A stretch of DNA of 15,287 nt, from assembly GCA_026770585.1 (NCBI GenBank), contig MU646957.1:113954-129240 (forward strand), read 5' to 3'. Below the pieces are notes generated by a model. It ran no database searches and was not told the DNA's origin. It was given only the letters and a program-made list of their open reading frames with translations. The translations under genes were made by a program, and so were the position numbers. Positions 1 to 11,400 of the stretch are shown here, in pieces (the first letter of the stretch is position 1; each line of letters starts with the position of its first letter). Source of the DNA: Baffinella frigidus (lineage: Eukaryota; Cryptophyceae; Cryptomonadales; Baffinellaceae).

Positions 1-104
1 GGGTGTAGGGTGTTGGGTGTAGGGTGTAGGGTGTTGGGTGTAGGGTGTAGGGTGTTGGGTGTAGGGTGTAGGGTGCAGGGTGTAGGGTGTAGGGTGTAGG
101 GTGT
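1..104. repeat. GGGTGTA array with 21-bp superunit
   Basis: GGGTGTA, GGGTGTT, GGGTGTA in a 21-bp higher-order period for the first ~60 bp, then plain GGGTGTA. Confidence 0.95.
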
Positions 105-177
105 GCTCGCCCGCATGCAGATTAGCATACGTCTGGTTTCAGATGCCATGGAAACTCTTGAGGGGTTAGGGGCCTTG

Positions 178-336
178 AGGGTTTGGGGGTTGGGGGTTCG
201 GGGTTCGGGGTGTGGGGTTCGGGGTTCGGGGTTTAGGGTCCAGGGTTCAGGGTTCAGGGATGAGGGTTCAGGGATGAGGGTTTAGGGTTTAGGGTTTAGG
301 GTTTAGGGTTTAGGGTTTAGGGTTTAGGGTTGAGGG
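178..336. repeat. GGGGTTC/GGGTTCA degenerate repeat ending in seven perfect TTTAGGG
   Basis: 281-329 is seven uninterrupted TTTAGGG units. The stretch before it drifts through GGTTCGGGG and GGTTCAGGG variants. 105-177 is unique and unassigned. Confidence 0.93.
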
Positions 337-343
337 AAAGTAT

Positions 344-450
344 CGCGATGTGGTCGAGCATGGCGGATTTGACCACCGTAGTCAAATCCGCGAGGTACGG
401 CTTGAGGAAGCGCGTGTTCACGTCCAAGATCTCCAGGAGAGCATCCATCT
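344..450 (-). pseudogene. Damaged copy of importin exon 11
   Basis: Matches exon 11 from its MDALLEI codons to its end, but has an extra ~15 bp duplication inside (GGTCAAATC doubled), reads DHIA with ATAC where the donor GT should be, and lacks the exon's 5' part with the acceptor. It sits downstream of the intact exon in transcription order, so it lies in intron 11 or is a remnant of an exon duplication. Confidence 0.7.
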
Positions 451-591
451 AACATATTTTCGGTACAAATCCTGCGGCCTTGAAACCCCCAAAGCACGAA
501 ATGGCTCAAACGTCAAGCCAAAACCCGAGACATAATCTATAAGGTGACGCGGGAATATCCAGGGGAGGGTGGGGGGTGGGGGGGGAAGTAC
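451..591. other. Downstream of importin exon 11, unassigned
   Basis: Mixed sequence plus a G-rich run (565-586) just beyond the exon 11 donor. The next importin exon, expected to resemble the helix after LRPHLE in importin-5, is not visible between here and position 1. Confidence 0.5.
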
Positions 592-705
592 AGCGACGTG
601 GTCGAGCATGGCGGTGGTCAAATCCGCGAGGTACGGCTTGAGGAAGCGCGTGTTCACGTCCGAGATCTCCAGGAGCGCATCCATCGCCGCGCGCCCCGCA
701 AACTC
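592..705 (-). CDS. IPO5-like: Importin exon 11
   Basis: 114 bp, 38 codons, phase 0. It encodes EFAGRAAMDALLEISDVNTR then FLKPYLADLTTAMLDHVA, matching the importin-5 helices [20 protein letters not shown]. Acceptor GTCAAACAG lies inside a CTGGTCAAA repeat; donor GCT|GTACTT. It is the only one of five copies that keeps both splice sites and a full-length frame. Confidence 0.82.
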
Positions 706-3700
706 CTGTTTGACCAGTTGAGTTGAGGTTTGACCAGTGATTGTCAAAAGGGCGACGTGAACTGGCACTGGAACTGGTGAGGGTGGACGCCCTAATTCCG
801 GCGTCAGCCTAATTCCAGCGTTCTGTGTCACCCTACGGTAGTGCATAAGGTAGCACCCTACGGAAGCGAGGTACGGCTTGAGGAAAGGCGTGTTCACGTC
901 CGAGATCTCCAGGAGAGCATTCATCGCCGCGCGCCCCGCGAACTCCTGTTTTTGACCATTGACCAGTTGAGTTTGAGGCCTGACCAGCGTTTGACCAGTT
1001 GATATTTGACCAGTTGAGGTTCAACCGATATTTGACCAGATGGTCGACTGGTGCTGGAACTGGTGTTGGTGCTGGCAACGGAACGTGTTTCTGGTTTAGG
1101 GTGTAGTAATGGTTTAAGGGGTAGGGCTTGAGGAAGCGCGTGTTCACGTCCGAGATCTCCAGGAGAGCATCCATCGCCGCGCGCCCCGCGAACTCCTGCA
1201 TAGTTTGACCAGTTCAGAATTGACCAGTGTGAGGTTTGACCCGTTGAGGTTTGACCTGCGTTTGACCAGCGGGGGTGTGAACTGGTAGTGGAACTGGCAG
1301 TGGTAACGGTACTGGTACAGTTGACTGATTGCCGTCCAAGGTGACAGGTTTGACCAGCGTTTGACCAGCGTGTTCACGTCCGAGATCTTGCGGAGAGCAT
1401 CCATCGCCGCGCGCCCCGCGAACTCCTGTTTTTGACCAGGCGAGATTTGACCAGTTGGGTTGAGGTTTGACTTGTGTTTGACCAGTTTGAGATTTGACCG
1501 GCGTTTTGACCAAAGGGTGAAACAGTGCTGAGACTGGAACTGGTGCTGGTAACGGGACTGGTACACCAGAACTGGGATGCTTTACTCTACACGTTGGCGA
1601 GAGTCGCTTCACTTGAAACTCGAACACCAGTACTGGGGTTTGGCCAGCGTTTGACCAGCGTACGACAGAGGGTGGATGCCAGGACCGTCAAGAGACTGAG
1701 CTAGCCACTCGAGGCTGGAAGATGGAGTATTTTAAATGTGAGATTGTTAAATTTAGTACCAGTCACGTGCAGGCTTGATCACGTTACTGGGGGAATTCCC
1801 CCAGTAACGTGACCAAACGCGATATAGGGTGGAGTGGACCCGCACGGCAGGCTCCCCTCCGGGTATTTAAACCCCCTAAAAAGCAGTGCGTTCAGAAACG
1901 GCTCCAACCACTCAAGAATTCTAGAGGATCCTATTTACATGTGGGGTTGTAAATATTTGTGACAGGATAAGGTAAAGTAACCTCCAGACTGTGCAGTCTG
2001 AGCAGAGTCACGTATCAAAAGTCAACTTGCCTTGAGGAAATCCAACTTAAGAACACACATTCGCACTTTTAAAAGCACGTCGGTTGTAAATAGGCCCCTC
2101 TAGCGTTCTCGTGTGGAAGCTCCACGCAAATCCGAGACAAAATCTCAAGACCGCGAAGAGGTGAGGGGGGGGGGGGGGGGGAGGCACCTGGACGTCACCA
2201 TCCTCTCCGCCGGAGACCGTACCATCTTGAGGGTGAAATGTGCTATCTTAGCCTCGACGTAGCTCTACCACAACACAAAACCCACCCCTAAGACAGCACA
2301 AAACGTTAAAAAAAAACCGGTTTCCATCTGAGACTGGGAGGGGGGAGGGGGGAGCACCTGGACGTCACCATCCTCTCCGCCGGAGACCATGGTGCCGTCT
2401 TCCCCCGATGGGAGGATCGACGGGGCCGCCCCGACGCGGAGCCACGTCCCTGCACGTACACAAACGCTACAATGTTAAAAAGGAGTGCGGTACAAACGCT
2501 ATAATTTTAAAAGGGAGTGCGGTACAGACGTAAAACGGTGTGGTACGTAAGACTTTTAAAACGGGAATCGGAATGGTGCCGTCCTCCCCCGATGGGAGGA
2601 TCGAAGGGGCGGCGCCCACGCGGAGCCACGCACCTGCCAACGCTATAATGTTAACAAGGGAGTGTGCGGTACACACGTAAAATGCTATAATCAACAATGG
2701 TACACACGCTACAATTAACAAGTACGTTTGTGGTACACACGCGGAGCCACGTTTCTGCGAGTACACACACGCTGCAATGTTAAAAGGGAGTGCGGTACAA
2801 ACGCTACAATTAACAAGTACGTGCGCGGTACAAACGCTATAATTAAGAAGTATGGGTGCGGTACGAACGTAAAACGCTGTGGTACGCAAGACGTTTTAAG
2901 AAGAAGAAGAATGGTACGCACGACTTTTAAGCACTAGCGCGTTTGCTACAGGGTTGGCACGGGATCTATCTCTGCCTCACTCGGGTTGACCGACTATTCT
3001 CAAGTCGACACGCTGGGTGTGCGGTGCAAATCCGTCAACTTTGGTGCGGGAAAGAGCCCGGGATCACCAAATTGGTGAGCCCAAATAGACTGATAGACTG
3101 ATACTAGGGGACGGGGCACGGACGTGTGAGACCCGGCGCGTGTGCTGCAGGGTTGGCACGGGTACAAACGCTACAATGAACAAGTACGTGTCCGGTACAG
3201 TCGTAAAACGCTGTGGTACGCAAGACTTTTAGTAACAATGGCTGTGGCACGGACGACTTTTAAAAGACAACCGCGTTTGCTACAGGGTTGGGCCGGGACC
3301 GATGCAGCGGAGCATGTGCGGGAGGAGGGGCTGGAACGGCTTCATGTCCTTGTTCGACTCGCATGACCCGATGCACAAACGCTACAATCAACAAGTACGT
3401 CTGCTTACAAACGCTACAACCAACAAGTACGTCTCCGGTACAAACGTAAAACGCTGTGGTACGCACGACTTTTAAAAGAGAAGCGCGTTTGCTACAGGGT
3501 TGGGCCGGGACCGATGCAGCGGAGCATGTGCGGGAGGAGGGGCTGGAGCGGCTTCATGTCCTTGTTGGATTCGCATGACCCGATGTAGGATGCGACCGCC
3601 TTCATAGCCGCAACCTTTGGAACATCACTGAATCAGTTGCGTATCTTAGGGCTGCTGATGCTTAAAATAAGGCTGGACATGCTATTCTAGGCATGCATCC

Positions 3701-6700
3701 AGGCGTAAGATAGCATAAAAGACAGGTCCTTGTTCGACTCGCATGACCCGATCTAGGATGCGATGGCCTTCATGGCGTCTGTCGCAGCACATGCCACGCC
3801 GGGGGGCTTGGTCGGATAGCGAGGCGGCAAATCGATCGGGCGAATTCTAGCTAGGCTGCAGTTTTGTGCAGTCAAGCGCCTACAAATTGGACACGACTCG
3901 TACCGATTTTTGAACGCGTACCCGAATTGAAAAGATCCGTTTGCCCCCCCGCTATCCGACAAAGGGGGAGGGCGCCCGCTTTTCGGGCGCCACGTGACCA
4001 ATTGCTGACTTTTGGCGTGTTTCCTGGGCAATAATCCAATAATTGACTTCGGAATCTGTTCGCATAGATAGCCTCGTGTGGTGGGGGGCATAGATGTCAC
4101 CTGAACCTCGGCGTGCTGCTCCCGCTCGCGGTTACCCGGGGGCGCCGGGGCCGAGAGAGTCGACTCGAGGAGGTTGTACACCGTCGAGAGCTCCTTCTTC
4201 ACCTGTCGTGCATACCATGTTTTAACAAAGGTTAATACTGTCAACACCTTGTTGACAACCTTGAATATTTCTACCGTCTTATGGGTGGCTTTTGTTCCAA
4301 GGTGGAGTTGTGTCGAGGCTAAGATAGCAAACCCCACCCTTAAGATGCCATAAAATTGCGTTTCAGCGTCGACTCTAACAGGTTGTAAACCGTCGGGAGC
4401 TTTAGGATGCAGGGTTCCTACACCCTACACCCTACACCAGCCTTGAACTGTTTGGGATTTCACTGCCAACTTCCACGAAAGTTTCATTTGCACACCCAGC
4501 ACGTCAACTTGACAATAGTCGGCCGACCCAAGTGCGGCAGAGCTACCACCAACCACCCGGAGTGAACCAGATCTGGTGTTGAGTCCGCCCAGTCTTACAT
4601 GCACTTACATGTCAACTTACCTAGACCTAATCCTAAACGCCCACCAGGGTATGAGTAAGTTCCCTCTGAGGACTGCACCGTGAGGGTTTACTCTTGCTGA
4701 AATGTACTGCAGGTGGCACATTCATAGGCTAACGGCCTGAAAATGGGGTAGTTAGGCATACGGTATTGCCTAGAACCTCCTACCGTAGGCCGAGGGATCC
4801 TAGGACCAAAAAGTCTCGGCCTACGGTAGGAGGTCCTAGGCAATGCCGTAGGCCTAACTACCCCATTTTCAGGCCGTTACCCTATTAACATCTCGATCTG
4901 GTAAAATTCGGGTGGCTGGTGGTGGAATATACACCGTCGGGATGTATGCCTTCCCCTGTTGGGTTTTAATCCCGCCGAATATCTAAATCAAAAGATCGGG
5001 GACTGAATATTACGGCTAGGTTTTGTGGAAAGTCCAGTGGGTGGAAGGACTGGATATCACAGCTAGGTTTCGTGGAAATCCCAGTAATTTTCACCCGATT
5101 TCCGGCTGGAATTTCCACAAAAATTAAGACCAAGGTTCGTTCGGAGGGCGGACCTGGGGGTACATGCAGTTCGGGAGCTGCTCTGTATCACCTCGGGGCA
5201 AGAACAGGCCCGCCTCGGAGGAAAGACGGGCCCGCCTCGGGGCAAGAGGCCTTGGGAATTCAGACATGCAGGGAGGTGTGAGAGCACGTGGAGAACCGCC
5301 GGCGGTGGACTGTGGACCCTCTACGTATATGTGAGACTGTGGCTTTCGGGGTGAAGAGGTGAAGAGGACTGGAGGCGGACCTGGGGGTGCATGACGTTGG
5401 GGAGCTGCGAGAGCACGTGGAACGCCACCTGATTTCGGGTTTTGGGTTTACGTTTGGGGTTTGGGGTTTTTCGTATTTCGTGTTTGGGGAATAGGGTTTC
5501 GTGTTTGGGGCACAGGGTTTCATGCTTCGGGGTGAGGGTTTCGTGTTTCGGGGTTGGGATTTTGTGTTTCGGGATGGGGGTTTCGTGTTTCGGGATTAGG
5601 GTATTGGAATTAGGGGTGAGGGTTTCGGGGTTCGAGAGCACGTGGAACGCCACCTGATTTCGGGTGCCGGGTTGAGTGTTTCGGGGTTCTCGTACTATTT
5701 CGTGTTTAGGGTTTCGGGGTTCTCGTTTTTCGTGTTCAGGGTTTCGGGGTTCTCTTATTTCGGGCTACGAGGTTCTCGTATTTCGTGTTTGGGGCATAGG
5801 GTTTCTCGTGTTTCGGGGCATAGGGTTTCGTGTTTGGGGAATAGGGTTTCGTGTTTCGGGGTTAGGGTTTCGTGTTTCGGGCATGGGGTTTCGTGTTTGG
5901 GGCATAAGGTTTCGTGTTTCGGGATGGGAGTTTCGTGTTTCGGGATGAGGGTATAGGGATGAGGGGTGAGGGTTTCGGGTTTCGAGAGCACGTGGAACGC
6001 AACCAGCTTCCGGGTGTCGGGTTGAGTGCTTCGGGTTTCGGGTTCTACGGCTTCGGGATTATTGTTTGGGGTTCCGGGTTTCGGGATTAGGGTTTCGGGT
6101 TTCAGGTCTCGGATTTCGGGATTCGGACGTGGGATTCAGGATTCCGTGTGTCGTGCGTCGGGTTTCGAGGTTGGAGGTTAGGGGTTATGGTTTAGAGATT
6201 CGGGTTTCGGGGTTATGGTTTCGGGTTTCGGGATGCGTGTTTCAGTGGTTCGTGTCCAGGGTTGCCGCACCTCCCGCTGGACCATCGTGCCTCCGGAGCA
6301 CATGCGCAGCACGCCAGGTAGCAGCTCCGGCCAGCCGGGGCCCCCCTCCTCCTGCGTTCCGGGTTTCAGATTTACAGCTCAGGGTCAAGGATTTAGGATT
6401 CGGGGCTCCTCTTACTCCCCGATTTTGTCATCTTTACTACAGGATACATCTTTACAGGATATATCTTTACTACAACATATATACTTACCACAAGACATCT
6501 TCTTGTGGCACGCCAGGCAGGAGCTCCGGCCAGCCGGGCCCCCCCTCCTCCTGCGCTCCAGTGTTGAAGTGTTTAAGGTTCAGGTTCAAGGGTTTAGGAT
6601 TTCGGATACCTCCAGATTTGGTCATTTTTACTCAGTATGATACATCTTTACCACAGGACATCTCGCTCCGTGGCACGCCAGACAGCAGCTCCGGCCAGCC

Positions 6701-8386
6701 GCCCCCCCCCTCCTTCTGCGCGGGTTTCGGGTTCAGCGTGTGGGGTTCAGGGATCAGGGTGTACAGTTTGGGGTTCATCGGTTAGGGTTCAGGGTTTAGG
6801 GAGCTCCGGCCAGCCCCCCTCCTCCTGCGTTCCGGTGTTGAAGTGTTGAAGGTTCGGGGTCAAGGGTTTAGGGATCCGGGTGTACGGTTTGGGGTTCGTG
6901 GTTTAGGGTTCATGGGTTAGGGTTCAGGGTGGGGGAGCTCCAGCCAGCCGCCCCCCCCCCCCGCGTTCCAGGGTTGGTATGTTCAAGGTTCAGGTTCAAG
7001 GGTGTAGGATTTAGCCCCCCCCCTACTACTCCCGATCTGGGCATCTTTACTATAGGATACAGCTTTACTGCATGCCACATCGTTACCACAGGACATCGTC
7101 CCGTGGATTTCGGGGCTGGGGACGCACGTCCAGGTTTGAACGGTACAGGGGTACCTCGCTCATAAGAAACCGACCATCCCTAGGACCCTACAGTAGGACC
7201 ATACCTAGGACCCTATGGTAGTCCTAGGGGGGGGGCAGTTTCTTATGAGCGAGGTACCCCTGTAGGCACAGCCCCCGTTCAGGGTCAAGGGTTTAGGGAT
7301 CAGGGTGTACGGTTTGGGGCGCATGGGTTAGGGTTCAGGGTTTAGGGAGCTCCGGCCAGCTCCCATCCTCCTGCGTCTCGGGTTTCGGGTCTGGGGACGC
7401 GAGTCCAGGTTTGTATGGAAGACACAGCCCCCGCCGCCATAAAGTGTTGCTGTTTGCACGCCATAACACCCTCAAGCATAAACCCTTAACCCTTAACCGG
7501 ATTGCACTTCAGAACACCCTAGAACCGTAACCCTACCACATACACCCTTACGCCCCCAACCCTGAACGCTTAACTATGAACGCTTGAACGCTTAATGCTG
7601 AACCCTCGGGACCTCATCGCCGATGAACCACTGCCCATCCACCCTCAACCCTCAACCCTCCAGAACACCCTACACCCTGCACTGTTAACCCTTCAGAAAT
7701 ACCGTCCACCCTAAACCGTAACCCCTTCACCCTCCATAATACCCTACACCCTATACCCTCCACCCTCCACCCTCTACCCTCCACCCTCCAAAAATACCGC
7801 CAACCCTAAACCCTAAGACCAAACCCTCAAACCTCAGCGGCGCTGAAGGCGAGGCCGCCGACGACGTTGGCGATCTTGCAGATTCACACTCCAGCATACC
7901 CTAAACCCCTCACCCCAACCCTAAACCATAAACCCTACACCCCGAACCGCACAGACCCTAAAAAACACCATCCATCAAGTCTCGGGACCTCAGCGGCGGA
8001 TTGGGTCGTGGGATTCAGGGTTCAGGATTCAGGGTTTAGGGATTAGGGATTAGGGCATAGATTGGAGCGTGAATGATGGGGGTGAACAGCAGCCAACCTT
8101 ACCCCTGAACCAGACTGCACTCCAGAATCCCCTAAATCTTGAACCAGATTGCACTCTAGAATACCCTGAATCCTTCACAAGATCGCAGTGCAGAATACCC
8201 CCAACCCTCAACCATAAACCCTCAAACCTCGGCAGCGCTGAAGGCGAGGCCGCCGACGACGTTGGCGATCTTGCGAGCCACGCTCGGGCAGTCCTCTGCC
8301 TCGAGTCGCGCGAGCAGCTGCTGCTTCGTGATCGCCTGCGTGTTTCGAGTGGAGGTTTTGAGGGTTCAGGATTCAGGGCTGAAGGT

Positions 8387-8474
<88 letters not shown>

Positions 8475-11400
8475 GGTTCAGCGTTCTTCACTAGCGCTGC
8501 GCGCGCGCGCGGCACTAGTGTTTTGTTCATTGCTAGCGCACGCAGCGCTAGAGAAGACCCGAAGGTCCAGGGATGAGGGTTGAGGGGTTAGTTCAGCTGC
8601 TTAAACCCTATCATGTACAAAACGTCGCACCACATTTGTCTGTTTTCGTGGCCAGCTGTTGTGTAAACATATGTGCACGCACAATTGGTACGCATGTGTA
8701 TCCCTTAACCAACGGGCGAATAATCGCCCGCGGAAGCCCTAGGCAGGTCCTAGGGCCCTACGGTAGGGCGTATGCGCCTACTGGTCACTTAAGGGATACG
8801 TTTACACTCTGCGAAAATAGAGAGGGGCTTGTAACATGGGTGGCAGGGGTGAGGAGTTGCCAGGCCGGAGTTAGTGTTATAGGTTTTAGGAAGGGGGCGT
8901 GGGCCTAGGATTTAGGGTTCAGAGTTTTGGGTGCATGGTGTTGGCAGGGTGTAGGGTGTAGGGTGCAGGGCGCAGGGTGTAGGGTGTAGGGTGTAGGTTG
9001 TAGGGCGTAGGGCGTAGGGTGTAGGGTGTAGGGTGTAGGGTCTAAGATTTAGGGTTCAGAGTTTTGGGTGCATGGTGTTGGCAGGGTGTAGGGTGTAGGG
9101 TGTAGGGTGTAGGGTGTAGGGTGTATGGTGTAGGGTGTAGGGTGTAGGGTGTAGGGGTTGGACCGGGGTAGCAGGGGCGAGGCGTTTCCAAGCGCCCGAG
9201 AGCTCCAGAGCGACTGCCGAGCGGGGCGCGATGGGAGCGAGGGAGAGAGACAGAGAGGGAGCGAGGGAGAGAGAGGAAGAGAGAGAGGGAGAGAGGGGGG
9301 GAGAGAGGGAGAGAGAGGGAGAGGGAGAGAGAGCAAGAGAGAGAGGGAGAGAGAGGGAGATAGACAGCGAGGGAGCGAGGGAGAGAGAGGGAGACAGAGA
9401 GGGAGAGAGGGGGGGAGAGAGGAAGAGAGGTCGAACCGCGTCCTTCTGGCGGCGGGAGAGGGGGGGGGTTGGACCTGTGTAGTAGTGGTGAGGCGTTCCC
9501 AAGCGCCAGAGAGCTCCGTACGCGCCAGCACCGCCTCCATCGCCCGCCTAGGACCCTACGGTAGGCAATCCGTAGGGGCATAGGGGGGTTCCTACGCACA
9601 AGGTAACGAAAACTCGGGCACTGAGTGCCCGAAAATCCCTTCGTAGCCCGCTGTGGGTGGTGGTGCCGAACACGCGCAACGGGCTTTCTCTCTCTCTCTC
9701 GCTCTCCCTCTCCCTCCCTCTCCCTCCCTCTCTCTCTCTCTCCCTCCCTCTCTCTCTCCAGAGGGGGGGCTCGTAACCTGTGTGGCGGGGGTGAGGCGTT
9801 CCCAGGCGCCCGACAGCTCCGTGCGTGCCAGCACCGCCGCCATCGCCCGCCCCTCCTCATTCCCTGCGAGGGTCGAGCATCCCTCAGGTTATGGGTTGAC
9901 AGCGACTTTACAAATATCAGGTCATGGACGGGCCGACAGCCCCCGCCGCCATCGCCCACCCCTCCTCATTTCCTGCGGGGTTCAACAGGTTACTGACTCG
10001 TCAAGTGACTTTACACACCACAGGTTCTGCACGAGTCGCCAGCCCCCGCCGCCATCGCACGTCCCTCCTCATTTCCTGCGAGGTTCAACAGGTTACTGAC
10101 TCGTCCCCGCCCCCCCATTTCTTCTGTTTATATTCATTTTCTGGCCGAAATTGAGCGACTTCCCGTTAGGATAGCCCTGGAAACAAGCCCAGGACCCTAC
10201 GGATTTCCCAAGCACCGCCTGTGTGGCGGGGGGTGAGGCGTGCTCCATCGCGCTCCTCAACGAGCTCCGGGAAATCCGTAGGGACCTGGGCTTGTTTCCA
10301 GGGCTATCCGCATACTCTCTCCCTCGCTCCCTCTCTGTAGGGTGTAGGGTGTAGGGGAAACAAGCCCAGGTCCCTACGGATTTCCCGGTGCTTCAAGCAC
10401 CGCCGCTATCGCCCGCCCCTCCTCGTTCCCTGCGCGCCCAACATTTAATCTCGGAACATACCACACCACACAGCGGACTTCGAAGAGATTTTGAACAACC
10501 CCCTAGTGATAGTCCCTAGGCCCTACGGTAGGCAATACCGTAGGGACATGGGGGGTTCCTACGGATAAGGTAACGGAAAGGTGGCCCGAAATGGGCCGAA
10601 AATCCCTTCTTAGTCCGCTGTGTGAATCTGCCCCACTTTTATGCTAGGTTAAACCTTAGTTGTATACCTAAAATAGCATACCCACCCTAACATACCACAA
10701 ATCAAAGCCTTACATAGCATAAAAAGTGGGACATACGCTGGCATCTTCCGAAACGGACGCAAGAGAGGGAGAGAGGGAGAGTGAGAGAGGGAGAGAGGGA
10801 GAGAGGAAGAGGGTCACACTCACACTCTCACTTTCACCTGGCAACCCACCCTGGAGGCATCGGGTTACCGCCGTCAACTTTGGAGCGGGAAAGAGCCCGG
10901 GCGCACTCAATTGGTGAGAATAGATCGATAGCTAGGGAGAAAAGGGACCTGGGGAGAGCTCGTTGGGGAGCGGGATGGAGCACTCGTCCGGAACTTCAGC
11001 CATATTCAAATTCGAACTCCGTTGAGTGTTATCTTAAGGGTGGGCATTGCTATCTTGGCCTCGGCAAAGCTTTACCATAGCATAAAAAAACACCCCCCCG
11101 ACAGCAAAAAGGCGATTTGATTTGATTTAAATAACGGTGATTTGATTTGATTTAAATTAGATTTAAATTAGAGGGACCTGAGGAGAGCTCGTTGAGGAGC
11201 GCGATGGAGCACTCGTCCGGTGCCTGCTCCTTCATCGAGTCGTACCTGGTGTGGGGGTTTGGGTTTAGGGTTGGGGATTTTGGGGGTTGGGGGTTGGGGT
11301 TTGGGATTTGGGGTTTGAGGTTTGGTGTTCGGTGTTTGGTGTTTGGTGTTTGGTGTTTGGGGATTAGGGATTAGGGATGAGGGATGAGAGATTAGGGTGT

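Larger units (their letters stand above)
706..1662. repeat. TTTGACCAG array with interleaved AACTGGTACTGG motif (intron 10)
   Basis: About twenty near-copies of TTTGACCAG (often with GCG or TTGAGG spacers) occur between and around the exon 11 copies, for example at 948-1045, 1203-1268 and 1432-1510. Short ACTGGTRCTGGAACTGG stretches recur near 755-780, 1046-1072, 1276-1318 and 1533-1566. The intact exon's acceptor is itself part of one unit. Confidence 0.8.
2456..3480. repeat. GTACAAACGCTACAAT / AAAACGCTGTGGTACGC array (intron 9)
   Basis: More than a dozen variants of CGGTACAAACGCTACAAT and AACAAGTACGT, with a longer unit containing CGTAAAACGCTGTGGTACGC and ACGACTTTTAA at about 2518-2560, 2861-2905, 3195-3260 and 3438-3478. 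The 3250-3373 and 3463-3583 segments are long direct repeats that include exon 9 sequence. Apparent short reading frames here are repeat products. Confidence 0.8.
5431..6245. repeat. TTTCGTGTTTCGGGG / GGTTTAGGG minisatellite (intron 6)
   Basis: Tens of degenerate units of GGTTTCGTGTTTCGGGG with GTTAGGG, GCATAGG or GATGAGG tails, G-rich on the plus strand. Translation in any frame gives repetitive pseudo-protein (for example HETLCPKHET or GFRVSGLGF), not a gene. Confidence 0.88.
6420..7110. repeat. Long direct repeats containing exon 6 pieces (intron 5)
   Basis: A unit with CATCTTTACTACAGGATAC, ACCACARGACATC and GTGGCACGCCAG followed by the exon 6 WPELL segment occurs at about 6420-6556, 6610-6718 and, without exon sequence, 7025-7105. 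GGTTTAGG/GGGTTCAGG heptamers fill the gaps. Confidence 0.7.

Noticed and set aside
418-924. A single 168-codon protein with two LLEISDVNT repeats
   Set aside because: The frame joins exon copies and intron by chance. The first copy lacks splice sites, and the importin family has this helix pair once at this position.
1779-1812. Intrinsic transcription terminator
   Set aside because: No T-run follows and the context is a eukaryotic intron.
2163-2181. Functional G-quadruplex at the ~20-base G run
   Set aside because: Could equally be a sequencing or assembly artefact of a homopolymer. Nothing else supports a role.
5321-6785. Several open frames of 70-239 codons with repeats such as HETLCPKHET or GFRVSGLGF
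   Set aside because: Minisatellite with period not blocking any frame. Both strands give equally repetitive products and no start context or domain.
9042-9959. A 305-codon minus-strand open frame and companions of ~150 codons
   Set aside because: They run through GGGTGTA and GA/CT microsatellites, giving Ser-Leu-Pro or Arg-Glu low-complexity products, and only cross genuine exon 4 pieces by chance. The spliced importin frame explains the real coding part.
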